This document shows, piece after piece, positions 53,301 through 61,892 of a stretch of DNA of 64,000 nt. Below the pieces are notes generated by a model, which was not told where the DNA came from, ran no database searches, and saw only the letters and a list, made by a program, of their open reading frames with translations. The stretch lies in NCBI GenBank assembly GCA_964619065.1, contig CAZUCC010000004.1, forward strand, positions 1-64,000, read 5' to 3'. The DNA is from JANXUC01 sp964619065 (GTDB lineage: Bacteria; Acidobacteriota; Terriglobia; Terriglobales; Acidobacteriaceae). How positions within the stretch are numbered: the first letter of the stretch is position 1; each line of letters starts with the position of its first letter. A program made the position numbers and the translations under genes.

Positions 53301-56300
53301 TAACCGATGATCGGCGCGGTATCCACCGTGAAGGGCACACTGTTCGAAGAAACAGAGCCGAACGGTACGCCACCCGCGTTCACTCCCGTGAGCGTAACCG
53401 TGACGGGACCGGAAGTTGCCGCGCTTGGCACCGCGATCTGCAGGCTGGTATCCGTCCAGCTCGTGGGCAATGCAGGGGTGCCATTCATGGAAACCTGAAT
53501 CTGGCTACCCGCTCCAACACCGGTCGTAAAACCAACACCGTTGATCGTCACAAGTCCGCCGGCCGCCGCCGAGGGTGGAGTCAAGCTCGTAAGCACCGGA
53601 TGAATCGCGGTGAAGTTCACGTTGGTATTACTGGAAATCGAGTTCACCACGACGGCAACGGGACCTGTTCCCGCAGGCAACGTGGCTGGCACGGTTGCCA
53701 CGATCTGCGACGGCGTCCAACTGGCAATGGAGGTGGCCAGCACGCCGTTGAATTTGAGCGTGCTGCTCCCTTGCGAGTTGCCGAAATTCGAGCCGTTTAT
53801 GGTAACCATCGTGCCAGTCCCGGCAACAATCGGCGACACACTGGAAATATAGGGGGTAGTCCCCAACGTGAGCGACACATTGTCAAACGTCGCGGTATCC
53901 GTGCCGCCTTGACTGCTCAAGGCCAGCCCAATGTAAACAGTCGGCGCCATCACGACCGTTGTGGGTCCGCCTACCTGCGTCCACGTAGCTCCATTGGACG
54001 AGACGTAGGCCGTAAACATGTTTCCGCTCCGAACGAGCTGTATCCAATAGGGATACGCCGACGCTGAAAAGAATGTTGCCTGGCTGGTGGTGGCTGCTCC
54101 AGTCGTTGGACGGTCATACAGGAATCCCTGATTCGGTTGGAAGAAAACAAAAGCATGGGTTGAGCTCGGACTTAAGCTTTCCCGGATCATCACTCCGGCC
54201 TGCGGAATCGTAGTGGCTCCTTGCAGGTTCGCAACTCGCGCGATGATGGATCCGTCGCCCACCAGTGGTTGATACACATAGTGGAACTGATCCGAAGTCC
54301 CCCAAACGCTCTGCCCAGAGTCCGTGATTGTGAACACGCCAGCCGAGTACGTGGCCGTTCCCATCGCTACGGTTGCTCCGCCCACATCCAGGTCTTGCCA
54401 ACCGCTCGGAAGCGGCTGCGTCGTCACCGCGAACGTCACGGGATTGCTGGCATTCATACTCGGGGCCACCAAAATCGTTAGTGGTCCTGAAGTAGCTCCG
54501 TTCGGAATTGTCACCACGATGGATGTAGAGCTCCATAAATCTATGATCAGCGGCGCGCCGTTCAGCAACACCAGGCTGGCACCCTGCGTATTTCCAAAAC
54601 CCGAACCAGCGATCAATATTTGGCCACCGACGGAACCCGTCGTGTCGGATAAACCAGAGATCACAGGTGCCGGAGCCCCGGCTGAGTTAATCGACACGTT
54701 ATCAAAGGTGGCGGTCTGAACACCCCCTTGGCTACCTAGCGCCAATCCTGCGTACACACTTTGCGCCATCGCAACCGTAGCGCTTCCCGCCGGAGACCAG
54801 TTGAGCCCGTCGATGGACACGTATCCGGTAAACACATTCCCATTCCGGATCAGCTTGACCCAATACGGATAGTATCCGGTTTGGAAAGATGAGGCTTGGG
54901 TTGCGGTATTTGCTCCAGTCGTCGGACGGTCATACAAAAAGGCCTGGTTGGGCTGGAAGAAAATGAACGCATTGGTCGAACTCGCGCTCAAGCTTTCCCG
55001 GATCATCACCCCAGCCTGCGTGCTTCCTCCCCCTTGCAGGGTCGCCACTCGCGCGACGATCGATCCATCGCCGACCAACGGCTGGTAGACAAATTGGAGC
55101 GCATCCGCCGTACCCAGAATTTGCCCGTCATCTGTCAGGGTGTACGTTCCACCCGAGAAGGTCGCAGTCCCAGCCACACCAAGGGTCGTCACCCCCACGT
55201 CGAGGTTCTGCCAGGAACTCGGTAACGGCTGCATGGTGACGGCGAAATTCACTGCGTTACTGTCATTCATGGTAGGCGCAACACTTACAACCAGGAAACC
55301 CGTGGTGGCTCCGTTCGGAACAGTAAACACGATTGATGTATTACTCCAAGTAACAATCGTCATTGGGATAGCGCCCAGCGACACTCGGCTTCCGCCCTGC
55401 GTGGCACCAAAATTAGAGCCGGAGATCGTGACCTGGCTCCCAATCGATCCCGTCGTCGAAGACAAGCTGGAGATGACGGGTGCTGGAGATGCAACCGAGT
55501 CGATCGACACGCCGTCGAACGTCGCCGTGTCAAGGCTCCCCTGACTGCTAAAAGCGAGTCCAACGTAAGCATTTTGTGCCATCGTGACCGTCGCGGACGT
55601 CCCAATTTGTATCCAGTTGAACCCATCCCATGAGACAAATCCAGTGAACACACTCCCGCTTCGAACCAGCTTGACCCAATATGGATACCCTGTCGATCCA
55701 AACGGTTTCGACTGGTACGCATAGTTGGCCCCTGTCGTCGGACGGCTGACGAAAGACGCCTGGCTGGGATAGAAGGAAACAAACGCATTGCTAGAATTTG
55801 TATTCAGGGTCTCTCGAATCATCACTCCCGCCTGAGGAATCGAACTAGCCCCAGCCAGGCTCACAACTCGCGCAACGATTGATCCATCTCCCGAAAGCGG
55901 CTGATACACGAAATGAAATGAATCCGCAGTACCATTAAGTCCTGTTCCAGCGCCTAGGACAGTAAATGTTCCGTTTGAATAAGTGGTACTTCCGGTCAGC
56001 CCATTCACAACCCCAATATCCTGATCCAGCCATGAACCTGGAGGCGGCTGCGAGGTAACGGTGAACGATGAGCTGTTGACTGTGTGGCCATTCACGACGA
56101 CGGAAAAAGGCCCGGACGTGGCACCTGGAGGAACAGTCACGCCAAGGCTGGTATCGCTCCAATCGACATTCGAGATCGCAGTCCCATTGAGAAAGACCGT
56201 GCTGATGCCCTGCGCCGCGCCGAAACTCGCTCCCGAAATCGTGACCAATTTCCCGATATTCCCGGATGTCGGGGAGATGCCAGTAATACTCAGCCCCGCT

Positions 56301-58342
56301 GACACGGTGAAGCTCAGTCCGTTGCTTACAACCCCATTTCCGGTGACTGCGACATTACCTGTCGTAGCGCCGGTTGGCACGGGAACAACAATCGACCCGT
56401 TACTCCAACTAGTTGGGGTCGCCGTCGTTCCGTTGAACTTGACCGCGCTCGAGCCCTGCGATGCTCCAAAATTCGTGCCTGTAATAGTAACCATGGTTCC
56501 CACGACTCCCGAGGTGGGCGAAACAGTGGTGATGCTCGGAGTCGGCAATACGGTAAACGCTGAACCCGTGCTGGCCACGCCGCCAACTGTCACAGCGACG
56601 TTGCCCGTCGTTGCACCGGTTGGCACGGGCACCACAATTGACGTCGCGTTCCAACTTCCCGGGGTCGCCACCGTTCCGTTGAATGTGACCGTGCTGGTTC
56701 CCTGTGTCGCCCCAAAGTTCGTCCCGGTTATCGTCACGGATGCTGCAACCGCACCGGATGTCGGCGAGAGACTGGTAATGGTTGGTGTCGGTATGACGGT
56801 GAAATTCGAACCGTTGCTGTTAACGCCGCTGGCGTTGACCACGACGTTTCCCGTGGTAGCCCCGGTAGGTACGGGGGCAACAATCGATGTTGCATTCCAG
56901 GAGGTAATCGTTGTCGCCTGCGTCCCATTGAACGTCAAAGTTCCGGTTCCTTGCGTTGCCCCGAAATTCGTGCCCGTGACCGTCACCGATGTGCCAGCGG
57001 GTCCGGTTGTTGGGGAAAGACTTGTGATACTGGGAGTCGGCACCACGGTGAAGGACGAATTATTGCTCGCAACACCATTCACGGCCACAACGACACTCCC
57101 TGTCGTCGCTCCTGTCGGCACAGTCGCAACAATCGATGTCTGACTCCAGCTCGCGATGCTTGTCGCCGTCGTCCCACTGAACTTAACGGTGCTTGTACCT
57201 TGCGACGTTCCAAAATTCGTGCCGGTGATCGTCACCGACGCTCCGATGGCTCCTGTCGATGGGGACAGGTTCGTGATACTTGGAACCATCGTAAAGGTGG
57301 ACCCGTTGCTGTCCACTCCGCTGGCGTGGACCGTCACATTGCCGGTTGTCGCACCCGTCGGCACTGGAGCTTTTACCAACGTCGCTGTCCAACTGGTAAT
57401 TGTTGTAGCCGGAGTTCCATTGAACGACACAGAACCCTGCGTTGTCGTAAAGCCTGTACCTGTGATCGAAACAGACGTGCCCACTACACCCGAGGTGGGG
57501 GACAAGCTGGTGATGCTGGGAGCCGCCACCACTGTGAACGACTTACCATTGCTCCCTACACCGCTGAGAGCCACGACGACATTCCCGGTCGTCGCACCAC
57601 TCGGAACCGTAGCAACAATGGATGTTGCACTCCAGCTTGCGATGCTTGTCGCCGTCGTCCCATTGAACTTAACCGTACTGGTGCCTTGCGTTGCGCCGAA
57701 ATTTGTCCCGGTGATCGTCACGGATGCGCCCACCGCCCCGGTTGTGGGCGAGAGGCTTGTGATGCTTGGTGTCGGCAGGACGGTAAACGACGAAGGATTG
57801 CTGTCCACTCCGCTCGCATGGACGATCACGCTCCCTGTCGTAGCTCCCGTTGGCACCGGAATCACAATCGACGTAGCGCTCCACGTGCCCCCAGGAGCCA
57901 AAGTACCGTTGAACGAAACCGTGCTCGAGCCCCTGGTCGCACCGAAATTCGTACCGGTGATCGTTACAGAAGTTGCTACTGGTCCCGAAGTCGGTGACAG
58001 GCTCGTGGTACTTGGAGCCGCAACCACCGTGAACGCTTTGCCGTTGCTGGCCACTCCCCCAACGGTAACAACCACATTCCCTGTCGTGGCTCCTGTCGGC
58101 ACGGTTGCGACCATCGATGTCGAAGTCCATCCTGTGACCGTCGTAGCGGTGACTCCGTTGAACTTGACCGTGCTCGCGCCCTGGGAAGTCCCAAAATTCG
58201 TTCCAGTAATCGTGATTGCCGCGCCCACGGCACCTGTCGTCGGAGACAAACTCGTGATCGTCGGTGCAGCCGCACACAAAGCCCCGGAAAATGCCACGCA
58301 TACCGCTACAAGAACACCAAGCTGTCTCACGATTCGACCCAC
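50360..58342 (-). CDS. Giant exported RHS protein with IPT/TIG and DUF1349-like modules and a variable C-terminus
   Basis: A 2660-residue protein. A signal peptide (about 1-25) is followed by nine consecutive IPT/TIG domains (each with a SPTTG, TITGTNFG and TGNVVV pattern). Then come three copies of a DUF1349-like lectin-fold module (each with DGSIVARV, QAGVMIRE and FDNVSI-type words) alternating with single TIG domains, then more TIG domains (14 in all). From about residue 1755 (nucleotide 53080) the RHS/YD-repeat shell begins (NYTYDGSGN, YAYDDADRLTSVTDP), ending with the core TGRFISEDPVGF and DPSGLD near residue 2518. The last 140 residues (QREHDQTMQNILGPDVPDIS; hydrophobic VDVLLGTGLEVGGLGGIFYA) are a variable, toxin-position domain that I do not recognise. 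A YD shell normally encloses this toxin. Confidence 0.85.
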   Translation of the reverse strand: MGRIVRQLGVLVAVCVAFSGALCAAAPTITSLSPTTGAVGAAITITGTNFGTSQGASTVKFNGVTATTVTGWTSTSMVATVPTGATTGNVVVTVGGVASNGKAFTVVAAPSTTSLSPTSGPVATSVTITGTNFGATRGSSTVSFNGTLAPGGTWSATSIVIPVPTGATTGSVIVHASGVDSNPSSFTVLPTPSITSLSPTTGAVGASVTITGTNFGATQGTSTVKFNGTTATSIASWSATSIVATVPSGATTGNVVVALSGVGSNGKSFTVVAAPSITSLSPTSGVVGTSVSITGTGFTTTQGSVSFNGTPATTITSWTATLVKAPVPTGATTGNVTVHASGVDSNGSTFTMVPSITNLSPSTGAIGASVTITGTNFGTSQGTSTVKFSGTTATSIASWSQTSIVATVPTGATTGSVVVAVNGVASNNSSFTVVPTPSITSLSPTTGPAGTSVTVTGTNFGATQGTGTLTFNGTQATTITSWNATSIVAPVPTGATTGNVVVNASGVNSNGSNFTVIPTPTITSLSPTSGAVAASVTITGTNFGATQGTSTVTFNGTVATPGSWNATSIVVPVPTGATTGNVAVTVGGVASTGSAFTVLPTPSITTVSPTSGVVGTMVTITGTNFGASQGSSAVKFNGTTATPTSWSNGSIVVPVPTGATTGNVAVTGNGVVSNGLSFTVSAGLSITGISPTSGNIGKLVTISGASFGAAQGISTVFLNGTAISNVDWSDTSLGVTVPPGATSGPFSVVVNGHTVNSSSFTVTSQPPPGSWLDQDIGVVNGLTGSTTYSNGTFTVLGAGTGLNGTADSFHFVYQPLSGDGSIVARVVSLAGASSIPQAGVMIRETLNTNSSNAFVSFYPSQASFVSRPTTGANYAYQSKPFGSTGYPYWVKLVRSGSVFTGFVSWDGFNWIQIGTSATVTMAQNAYVGLAFSSQGSLDTATFDGVSIDSVASPAPVISSLSSTTGSIGSQVTISGSNFGATQGGSRVSLGAIPMTIVTWSNTSIVFTVPNGATTGFLVVSVAPTMNDSNAVNFAVTMQPLPSSWQNLDVGVTTLGVAGTATFSGGTYTLTDDGQILGTADALQFVYQPLVGDGSIVARVATLQGGGSTQAGVMIRESLSASSTNAFIFFQPNQAFLYDRPTTGANTATQASSFQTGYYPYWVKLIRNGNVFTGYVSIDGLNWSPAGSATVAMAQSVYAGLALGSQGGVQTATFDNVSINSAGAPAPVISGLSDTTGSVGGQILIAGSGFGNTQGASLVLLNGAPLIIDLWSSTSIVVTIPNGATSGPLTILVAPSMNASNPVTFAVTTQPLPSGWQDLDVGGATVAMGTATYSAGVFTITDSGQSVWGTSDQFHYVYQPLVGDGSIIARVANLQGATTIPQAGVMIRESLSPSSTHAFVFFQPNQGFLYDRPTTGAATTSQATFFSASAYPYWIQLVRSGNMFTAYVSSNGATWTQVGGPTTVVMAPTVYIGLALSSQGGTDTATFDNVSLTLGTTPYISSVSPIVAGTGTMVTINGSNFGNSQGSSTLKFNGVLATSIASWTPSQIVATVPATLPAGTGPVAVVVNSISSNTNVNFTAIHPVLTSLTPPSAAAGGLVTINGVGFTTGVGAGSQIQVSMNGTPALPTSWTDTSLQIAVPSAATSGPVTVTLTGVNAGGVPFGSVSSNSVPFTVDTAPIIGYFNPPIGPVSTPVTIHGSGFGATQSTSSVQFYGVSAAVTSWSDTQIVALVPVGTTSGPISVTVAGLTSTTGINFGITRTTTLTNSAGLQTAYVSLATGGTWYVTDVVGAGCSSCSARGTIHNDYDSSGNMIDTVDQLGHTTNYTYDGSGNVLSVMTHLDSSTPVTTSYTYNSFNEVLTMTDPLGNTTTNTYDPNGNLLTVTSPSPDGGTTPASVTQFAYDTKGELTTITDPLNHVTTLAYFPTGLIQTITDAQNNVTTYGYDARGNRTSVTDANLKVTQFAYDLMNRLTGITYPDNTTASFVYDSRGRRTSATDQNNKTTIYAYDDADRLTSVTDPALNVTQYGYDNENNLLTITDANNHVTTMGYDAYGRVLSTSFPSTLSESYLYDAVGNLTSKTDRKNQTIQYVYDALNRLTTKTYPDTTSANYYYDLASRVYQVNDPTGGYTIAYDNMGRQIGTATQYAFLPGHTYTAVNVYDAASNRTTMQAPDGSTNTYTYDTLNRLSNLASSLTGSFGFGYDALSRRTSLTRPNGITTSYAYDNLSHLLSVLHKNSGGTTLDGATYTYDNAGNRLTKLNALNNVTEAYTYDPLYQLTQVVQGATTTESYSYDAVGNRLSSLGVSPYNYNSSNELTSNSTGSYTYDNNGNTLTDPSGKQYTWDYENRLVQVVVPGTGTVTFKYDPFGRRIQKSSPSGTTNYLYDKKNLLEEVDGSGNVLARHTETRGLDEELAELRASTTSYYETDGLGSTTSLSNSTGMLANTYIYDGYGKLVTSTGTLANPFRHSGREFDSETGIYFDRARYYDPKTGRFISEDPVGFLGGIDKYAFVLNRPINFSDPSGLDCPQYPIDCIHTPDERANMQREHDQTMQNILGPDVPDISPPPAKPKGKCDCKEPRTKMERQERDLETLAFGWQIVEAGVDVLLGTGLEVGGLGGIFYACVQSAGSLCIPAVEAAPAFVVGGYYIQRSGYDELKEIFYRKCE
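56075..58285 (-). repeat. Nine tandem IPT/TIG-coding DNA repeats
   Basis: About nine head-to-tail units of roughly 245 bp, each coding one TIG domain, with long stretches kept at the DNA level between units. Such an array can expand or contract by slippage or recombination. Confidence 0.8.
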
Positions 58343-58414
58343 GATACCCTCTGCTGCTTAAGATTTGGATTTGAAGCAACTCCCGCTAAGCTCAACCTGC
58401 ATTTAGAAACGCGT

Positions 58415-59461
58415 CTAGGGAAGCTCAAGACCGCACGTCAGAGGATAGGTGACAGTGAGTGCCTCCACGCCACTGGCCCGCGACGAGGTTAATCCCTGTC
58501 CGCAAGTGTTGTAGGTGTGAGATTCCAAGATTTTCCCTTGTGAATCTCTGACTGCGGTAATGTAGGAATTAGCGTCGTACTCGAAGGTCTTAAACGTGGT
58601 ATCTGGATAAGTGACACTGGTCAGTCGTTGCTGCCCGTCATAGCCATAAGTGAGGGAAATGCCAAAATCCGAGGTAACTGTCTGCACGAGATTTCCGGAA
58701 GCGCCATAGTTAAAATAAAGATGCCGCCCGGCTGGGTCGGCGACCGCAGCCAAGCGGCTCTGACTGTCATAGGAGAGTTGAGTTGTGTTCCCGTTGCGAT
58801 CCACAATCGAAGTCAGGTGTCCGCTTGTTATATCGAAGAACCGCTTCTCTCCGTCCTTGAGAGTTAGCGTCCACGACGTCGCACCCGTCTGCAGCATCGC
58901 TCCTGCGTTAGCAGGGGCAGCGGTCGAATATAACGCGTATCCTGTACCTGCCGGATCGAAACCCGTAAACCCAAACGACCAAGTGCTGTCGTCTCCTCTC
59001 GCATAACTAACGAAATTTTCAGCTCCAACAAAGATGCTCTCTTCATAGGTCGATCGCCAACCCTTGCCAAACAAGCCCTGCACGTAGCCGGTTCTGCTAT
59101 TCCAAACGCGAGCCAGAACTAATCCCCGAGAGAGCCCCGGCACTAGAACATCGGTTTGCTCTATATACGTGTTGCCAGTAGACAGCGCAATGGGTCCTCC
59201 AGCTTTGGGGCAAGTGGGACACACGTTATCATTGTGCTGGGTACACTTATTGCCATTGTTGAAGCATATGGCAGCCCAAGGTCCCCAACTCACACAACCG
59301 AAAGCGCCAGGAGGAATCGGCGGAAAAATCCTGCCATCGTACAGAGAATAGATGGCGTGATCGCTGCGAACTAGGCAGCTTTGTTGGGCCTCCGCCTTCG
59401 CGCTGCCAATCCACGCCAAGGCACCGGCCACTAACAACACCACAACTCCGTTGTTTCTCAT
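58415..59461 (-). CDS. RHS N-terminal half (DUF6531-like plus YD repeats), separate gene
   Basis: A 348-residue exported protein. ATG 59461 is chosen (a TTG at 59470 is possible). Signal peptide VVVLLVAGALAWIGSAKAEA, then a DUF6531-type entry domain (GGPIALSTGNTYIEQTDVLV, PGLSRGLVLARVWNSR), then YD repeats (HLTSIVDRNGNTTQLSYDSQ, YGYDGQQRLTSVTYPDTTFK). It ends abruptly at GVEALTVTYPLTCGLELP. In intact RHS proteins this point continues into more YD repeats and the core. The matching continuation (TTTLTNSAGLQTAYVS) lies 5.3 kb away inside the giant downstream RHS gene, so the two look like halves of one ancestral gene separated by the TIG/DUF1349 block. It may be non-functional alone. Confidence 0.8.
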   Translation of the reverse strand: MRNNGVVVLLVAGALAWIGSAKAEAQQSCLVRSDHAIYSLYDGRIFPPIPPGAFGCVSWGPWAAICFNNGNKCTQHNDNVCPTCPKAGGPIALSTGNTYIEQTDVLVPGLSRGLVLARVWNSRTGYVQGLFGKGWRSTYEESIFVGAENFVSYARGDDSTWSFGFTGFDPAGTGYALYSTAAPANAGAMLQTGATSWTLTLKDGEKRFFDITSGHLTSIVDRNGNTTQLSYDSQSRLAAVADPAGRHLYFNYGASGNLVQTVTSDFGISLTYGYDGQQRLTSVTYPDTTFKTFEYDANSYITAVRDSQGKILESHTYNTCGQGLTSSRASGVEALTVTYPLTCGLELP

Positions 59462-59965
59462 CACCGTCAATCCCCTCTTAATATGTATCCGCCGAAATTT
59501 TGAAACCTCGTGACACTGAGCTTTTCCACAATGGACACCAACGAATGCTGACCCTGATCTCCATTGAACTAGTCTGCAATGTGGTCATGATGGAAGCCGG
59601 CGCGCGGCCAAGCGAAGAGCAAATTGATTCTTGGGAGCAAATGCGACGACAACACGAAACGATGTAGGAACACCGATTGAGCCCGAGAAACTGCAATGAA
59701 GATTGTTACTCCTGGGAATAAGAATTAGTGCTCCACGTTATTCCCAGCCGTCTTCGGGAGTCAAGTTAAAAATCTGCGTATTCTCAAACGAAGTACGTTG
59801 TTTGGAACACTTAGTCTATCCCGTTGGAAGCAAACGCGTAAGACGCGATTGTTCGCGTTACGGAAGGAGGGTAAAACGCCAAGTTTGTCCCGGGAGCACA
59901 CGTTGGCTTGTGGAAAACTTGTTCCGCCGTCGAGATGCTGTGAAAGATAAAGACTAGAAATAACG

Positions 59966-60006
59966 AATGCACCGAGACTAGTGCGTTTATCATTTTGACG
60001 AGGCAC
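59966..60006. repeat. Dispersed repeat family B, copy 3
   Basis: About 41 bases with GTGCGTTTATCATTTTGACG, one base different from the other B copies, followed directly by a repeat D copy. Confidence 0.65.
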
Positions 60007-60010
60007 AGCT

Positions 60011-60034
60011 CTCGCAGCCTCAAAATCGTCTACA
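60011..60034. repeat. Dispersed repeat family D, partial copy
   Basis: CTCGCAGCCTCAAAATCGTC plus four bases, matching the core of the copies at 42833 and 61236. Confidence 0.45.
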
Positions 60035-60107
60035 CCGGGAATAGGGTTCCACTTGTTACCGTCGGCATATTTCCTTTACCTTTCGGCAATCTGAAATCAT
60101 GTGGCGA

Positions 60108-60485
60108 TTACCGCCAGTCATATGTGTGCCAATACCGCAACATAAAAGCAGGGAATCCAATCATGACAGCCAAAAAAACATAATTTACAAGCGCCCACGG
60201 CATCGGAACCCGGTCCCCTAATACCCCGCCGTACACATAAACAGCGATAAACAAAACTCCCGGAAAAAACAGTAAGAGTAATGCCCATTTCTTGAGTTTT
60301 AGCAAACCAATCCCTACAAGAAAACAGTAGACACATGAAATCAAGAGAAGAGCAGAGAGGTTTGGTGCATTGTAAAGGAAGCGTGACCGAAGATTCGCCA
60401 GAAACAACAGCAGCATTACAGCGGCCGTGAAGAGAAGGAAGCGGGCACATAGTAAACTCAGAAAGTTGTCTATTTTTCCACTCAT
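60108..60485 (-). CDS. Small polytopic membrane protein (orphan immunity-like)
   Basis: A 125-residue protein with about four membrane helices (FLLFTAAVMLLLFLANLRS, LLLISCVYCFLVGIGLL, WALLLLFFPGVLFIAVYVYG, NYVFLAVMIGFPAFM). It resembles in size and topology the candidate immunity at 49950-50363 without clear sequence similarity. It lies downstream of an apparent RHS C-terminal remnant (60569-60980), so it may be that remnant's former immunity partner. Confidence 0.6.
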   Translation of the reverse strand: MSGKIDNFLSLLCARFLLFTAAVMLLLFLANLRSRFLYNAPNLSALLLISCVYCFLVGIGLLKLKKWALLLLFFPGVLFIAVYVYGGVLGDRVPMPWALVNYVFLAVMIGFPAFMLRYWHTYDWR

Positions 60486-60568
60486 TGTCCACAGTTCTCC
60501 TTCATGTAGTCTGGTGGAAATAAGGTCCTAATCCGGCTCCCTTTAGAGCCAATACCAACGTATGAGTT

Positions 60569-60980
60569 TCAACAGGATCTTTGAATGGCTTCCAATTGGA
60601 TCGGTAGGTTGGTCATCAGTCCGGTGAATTGATTAACTACGAATCGCGCGCCTGACCACGCGAACTTCCCTACTATGTACGCAGGCAATTGAGGGCCAGG
60701 AATAAGAGTCGTCGTCCGCAACATCGTGAACCAATCGACCTTCACGAGGCCCTGCGCTGTATCCGTATAGGCCGACGCCCCGGAATAGCTGCTGAATGCC
60801 TCGGTTGTGCCGTCGCCCAAGATCATGTTCGATTCCCACGCCGCTGTAGTGGTCGACCACTTTCCTCCCTTTGAAGAAGTATTCTAGCTGCTTTACATTG
60901 CTCAGGCGACATCTTGGAGGGGATCCATTGGGTATCGGGATTGTTCGGATCGTCTGGGTCGTCCCACGAACCATTGACCA
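60569..60980 (-). pseudogene. RHS C-terminal-type remnant, frame-disrupted
   Basis: Two overlapping minus-strand frames read as protein. The upstream one gives VVVVNGSWDDPDDPNNPDTQ and SKMSPEQCKAARILLQREES and stops at about 60824. The downstream one (ATG 60826) gives TEAFSSYSGASAYTDTAQGL and PAYIVGKFAWSGARFVVNQF. The composition and PxxWIPSKMSPEQC-like pattern are those of variable RHS C-termini, but the RHS core is missing and the frame changes in the middle. Either two tiny genes with an ATGA overlap or one broken domain. Confidence 0.45.
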
Positions 60981-61089
60981 CAACCACGGTCACACCGTTT
61001 GTTGAACTTTGCTGCTCTCGCCGTCTACAAAATCGACTACAGTGCTGTAGCCGAAAAACCAGAAATGCAGTTTAAGTGCTTGAAAACAT

Positions 61090-61139
<50 letters not shown>

Positions 61140-61235
61140 TTCCAGCTGCTATCAAAGGCTACTGAATTCTGTAGAGCGCAAGTGATTGATGTTGAACGAG
61201 TTGTTGCATCGATTTTGGATCTTGTTGAATTTGAT

Positions 61236-61273
61236 TGATCCAGAGTGCTTTCGCAGCCTCAATTTCGTCTACA
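61236..61273. repeat. Dispersed repeat family D, copy 2
   Basis: GTGCTTTCGCAGCCTCAATT with flanks, about 100 bases from the tRNA-Pro fragment. Matches 42833-42872. Confidence 0.5.
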
Positions 61274-61344
61274 GTGATGTTTCTGCTTTGGAGCACTCCG
61301 CACAGCTAAACAACAGAGACGCGCTCGTCTATTCGGGGCGCTTT

Positions 61345-61474
61345 TGATCTCTGCCCCTGCCTGCTGAACAAACAACGCTTGGGGGAAACTACAAATCTCT
61401 CCCACTTCTCCGCAACCTTTCAATGAAAAAACCCGCACCTAGACTGAGGCGCCTATCATTTTGGCGAGACACAA
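61345..61474. repeat. Dispersed repeat family B, copy 4 (long form)
   Basis: About 130 bases with the order CCTGCTGAACAAACAACGCT, then a divergent middle, then CCTATCATTTTGGCGAGACA. Directly followed by copy 5. Confidence 0.6.
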
Positions 61475-61479
61475 CCGCT

Positions 61480-61593
61480 CCGGCTTGCTCGGCAAAACAA
61501 AGCATGGGAAAACTGCAAAGTTCCCCTGTTCGTCGTGCGATTGCAGATGGAGAATGCACCAAGACTCGTGCGTTTATCATTTTGGCGATGCAC
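61480..61593. repeat. Dispersed repeat family B, copy 5 (long form)
   Basis: About 114 bases with AAAACTGCAAAGTTCCCCTG, GGAGAATGCACCAAGACTCG and TTATCATTTTGGCGATGCAC. Closest to copy 2 at 44958-45092. Directly followed by repeat A. Confidence 0.7.
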
Positions 61594-61594
61594 A

Positions 61595-61650
61595 CGACCC
61601 CGCTTTTCAATGTGGCAAACAGTCCTGACTCCCGCCCTTTGCAAAAACCG
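61595..61650. repeat. Dispersed repeat family A, copy 1
   Basis: About 56 bases with CGACCCCGCTTTTCAATGTG and ACTCCCGCCCTTTGCAAAAA. Matches 63194-63249 at nearly all positions. Confidence 0.7.
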
Positions 61651-61892
61651 CAAAGGACGGCGCACCCCTTGTCTTGCTGGTGCCGGAGAAATCAAATCTG
61701 GGCCACCCGCCCAGCGATCCGCTCCTGGTAAGGTTGCCGAGCGGATCGTAACTGGAACTCTGCGACCGGGGTTGGAGTGGAGTTCGATAGAAATTGGAGA
61801 AGCCTCACACAACGAACACCGCGTTGTGTGGGCCACCTGCCAAATTCTCCAAGATTTGACAACTTGCGGCCATCCGCATCAGAGTCTTTAGA

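Larger units (their letters stand above)
59462..60107. other. Intergenic stretch with repeat B and D copies
   Basis: About 645 bases upstream of the RHS pair. It contains repeat B copy 3 and a repeat D copy, and must hold the promoter of the RHS genes. No ORF longer than about 85 codons is supported. Confidence 0.45.

Noticed and set aside
51653..54067. Plus-strand frames of about 350-410 codons opposite the RHS shell
   Set aside because: Arginine-rich, low-complexity antisense of the YD repeats; the minus strand shows the clear RHS protein.
56061..58361. Long plus-strand open frames opposite the TIG repeats
   Set aside because: They are antisense shadows of the repetitive TIG-coding DNA, with repetitive VAPVGTGTTIDV-like sequence that only mirrors the real repeat, no start signals and no recognisable domain.
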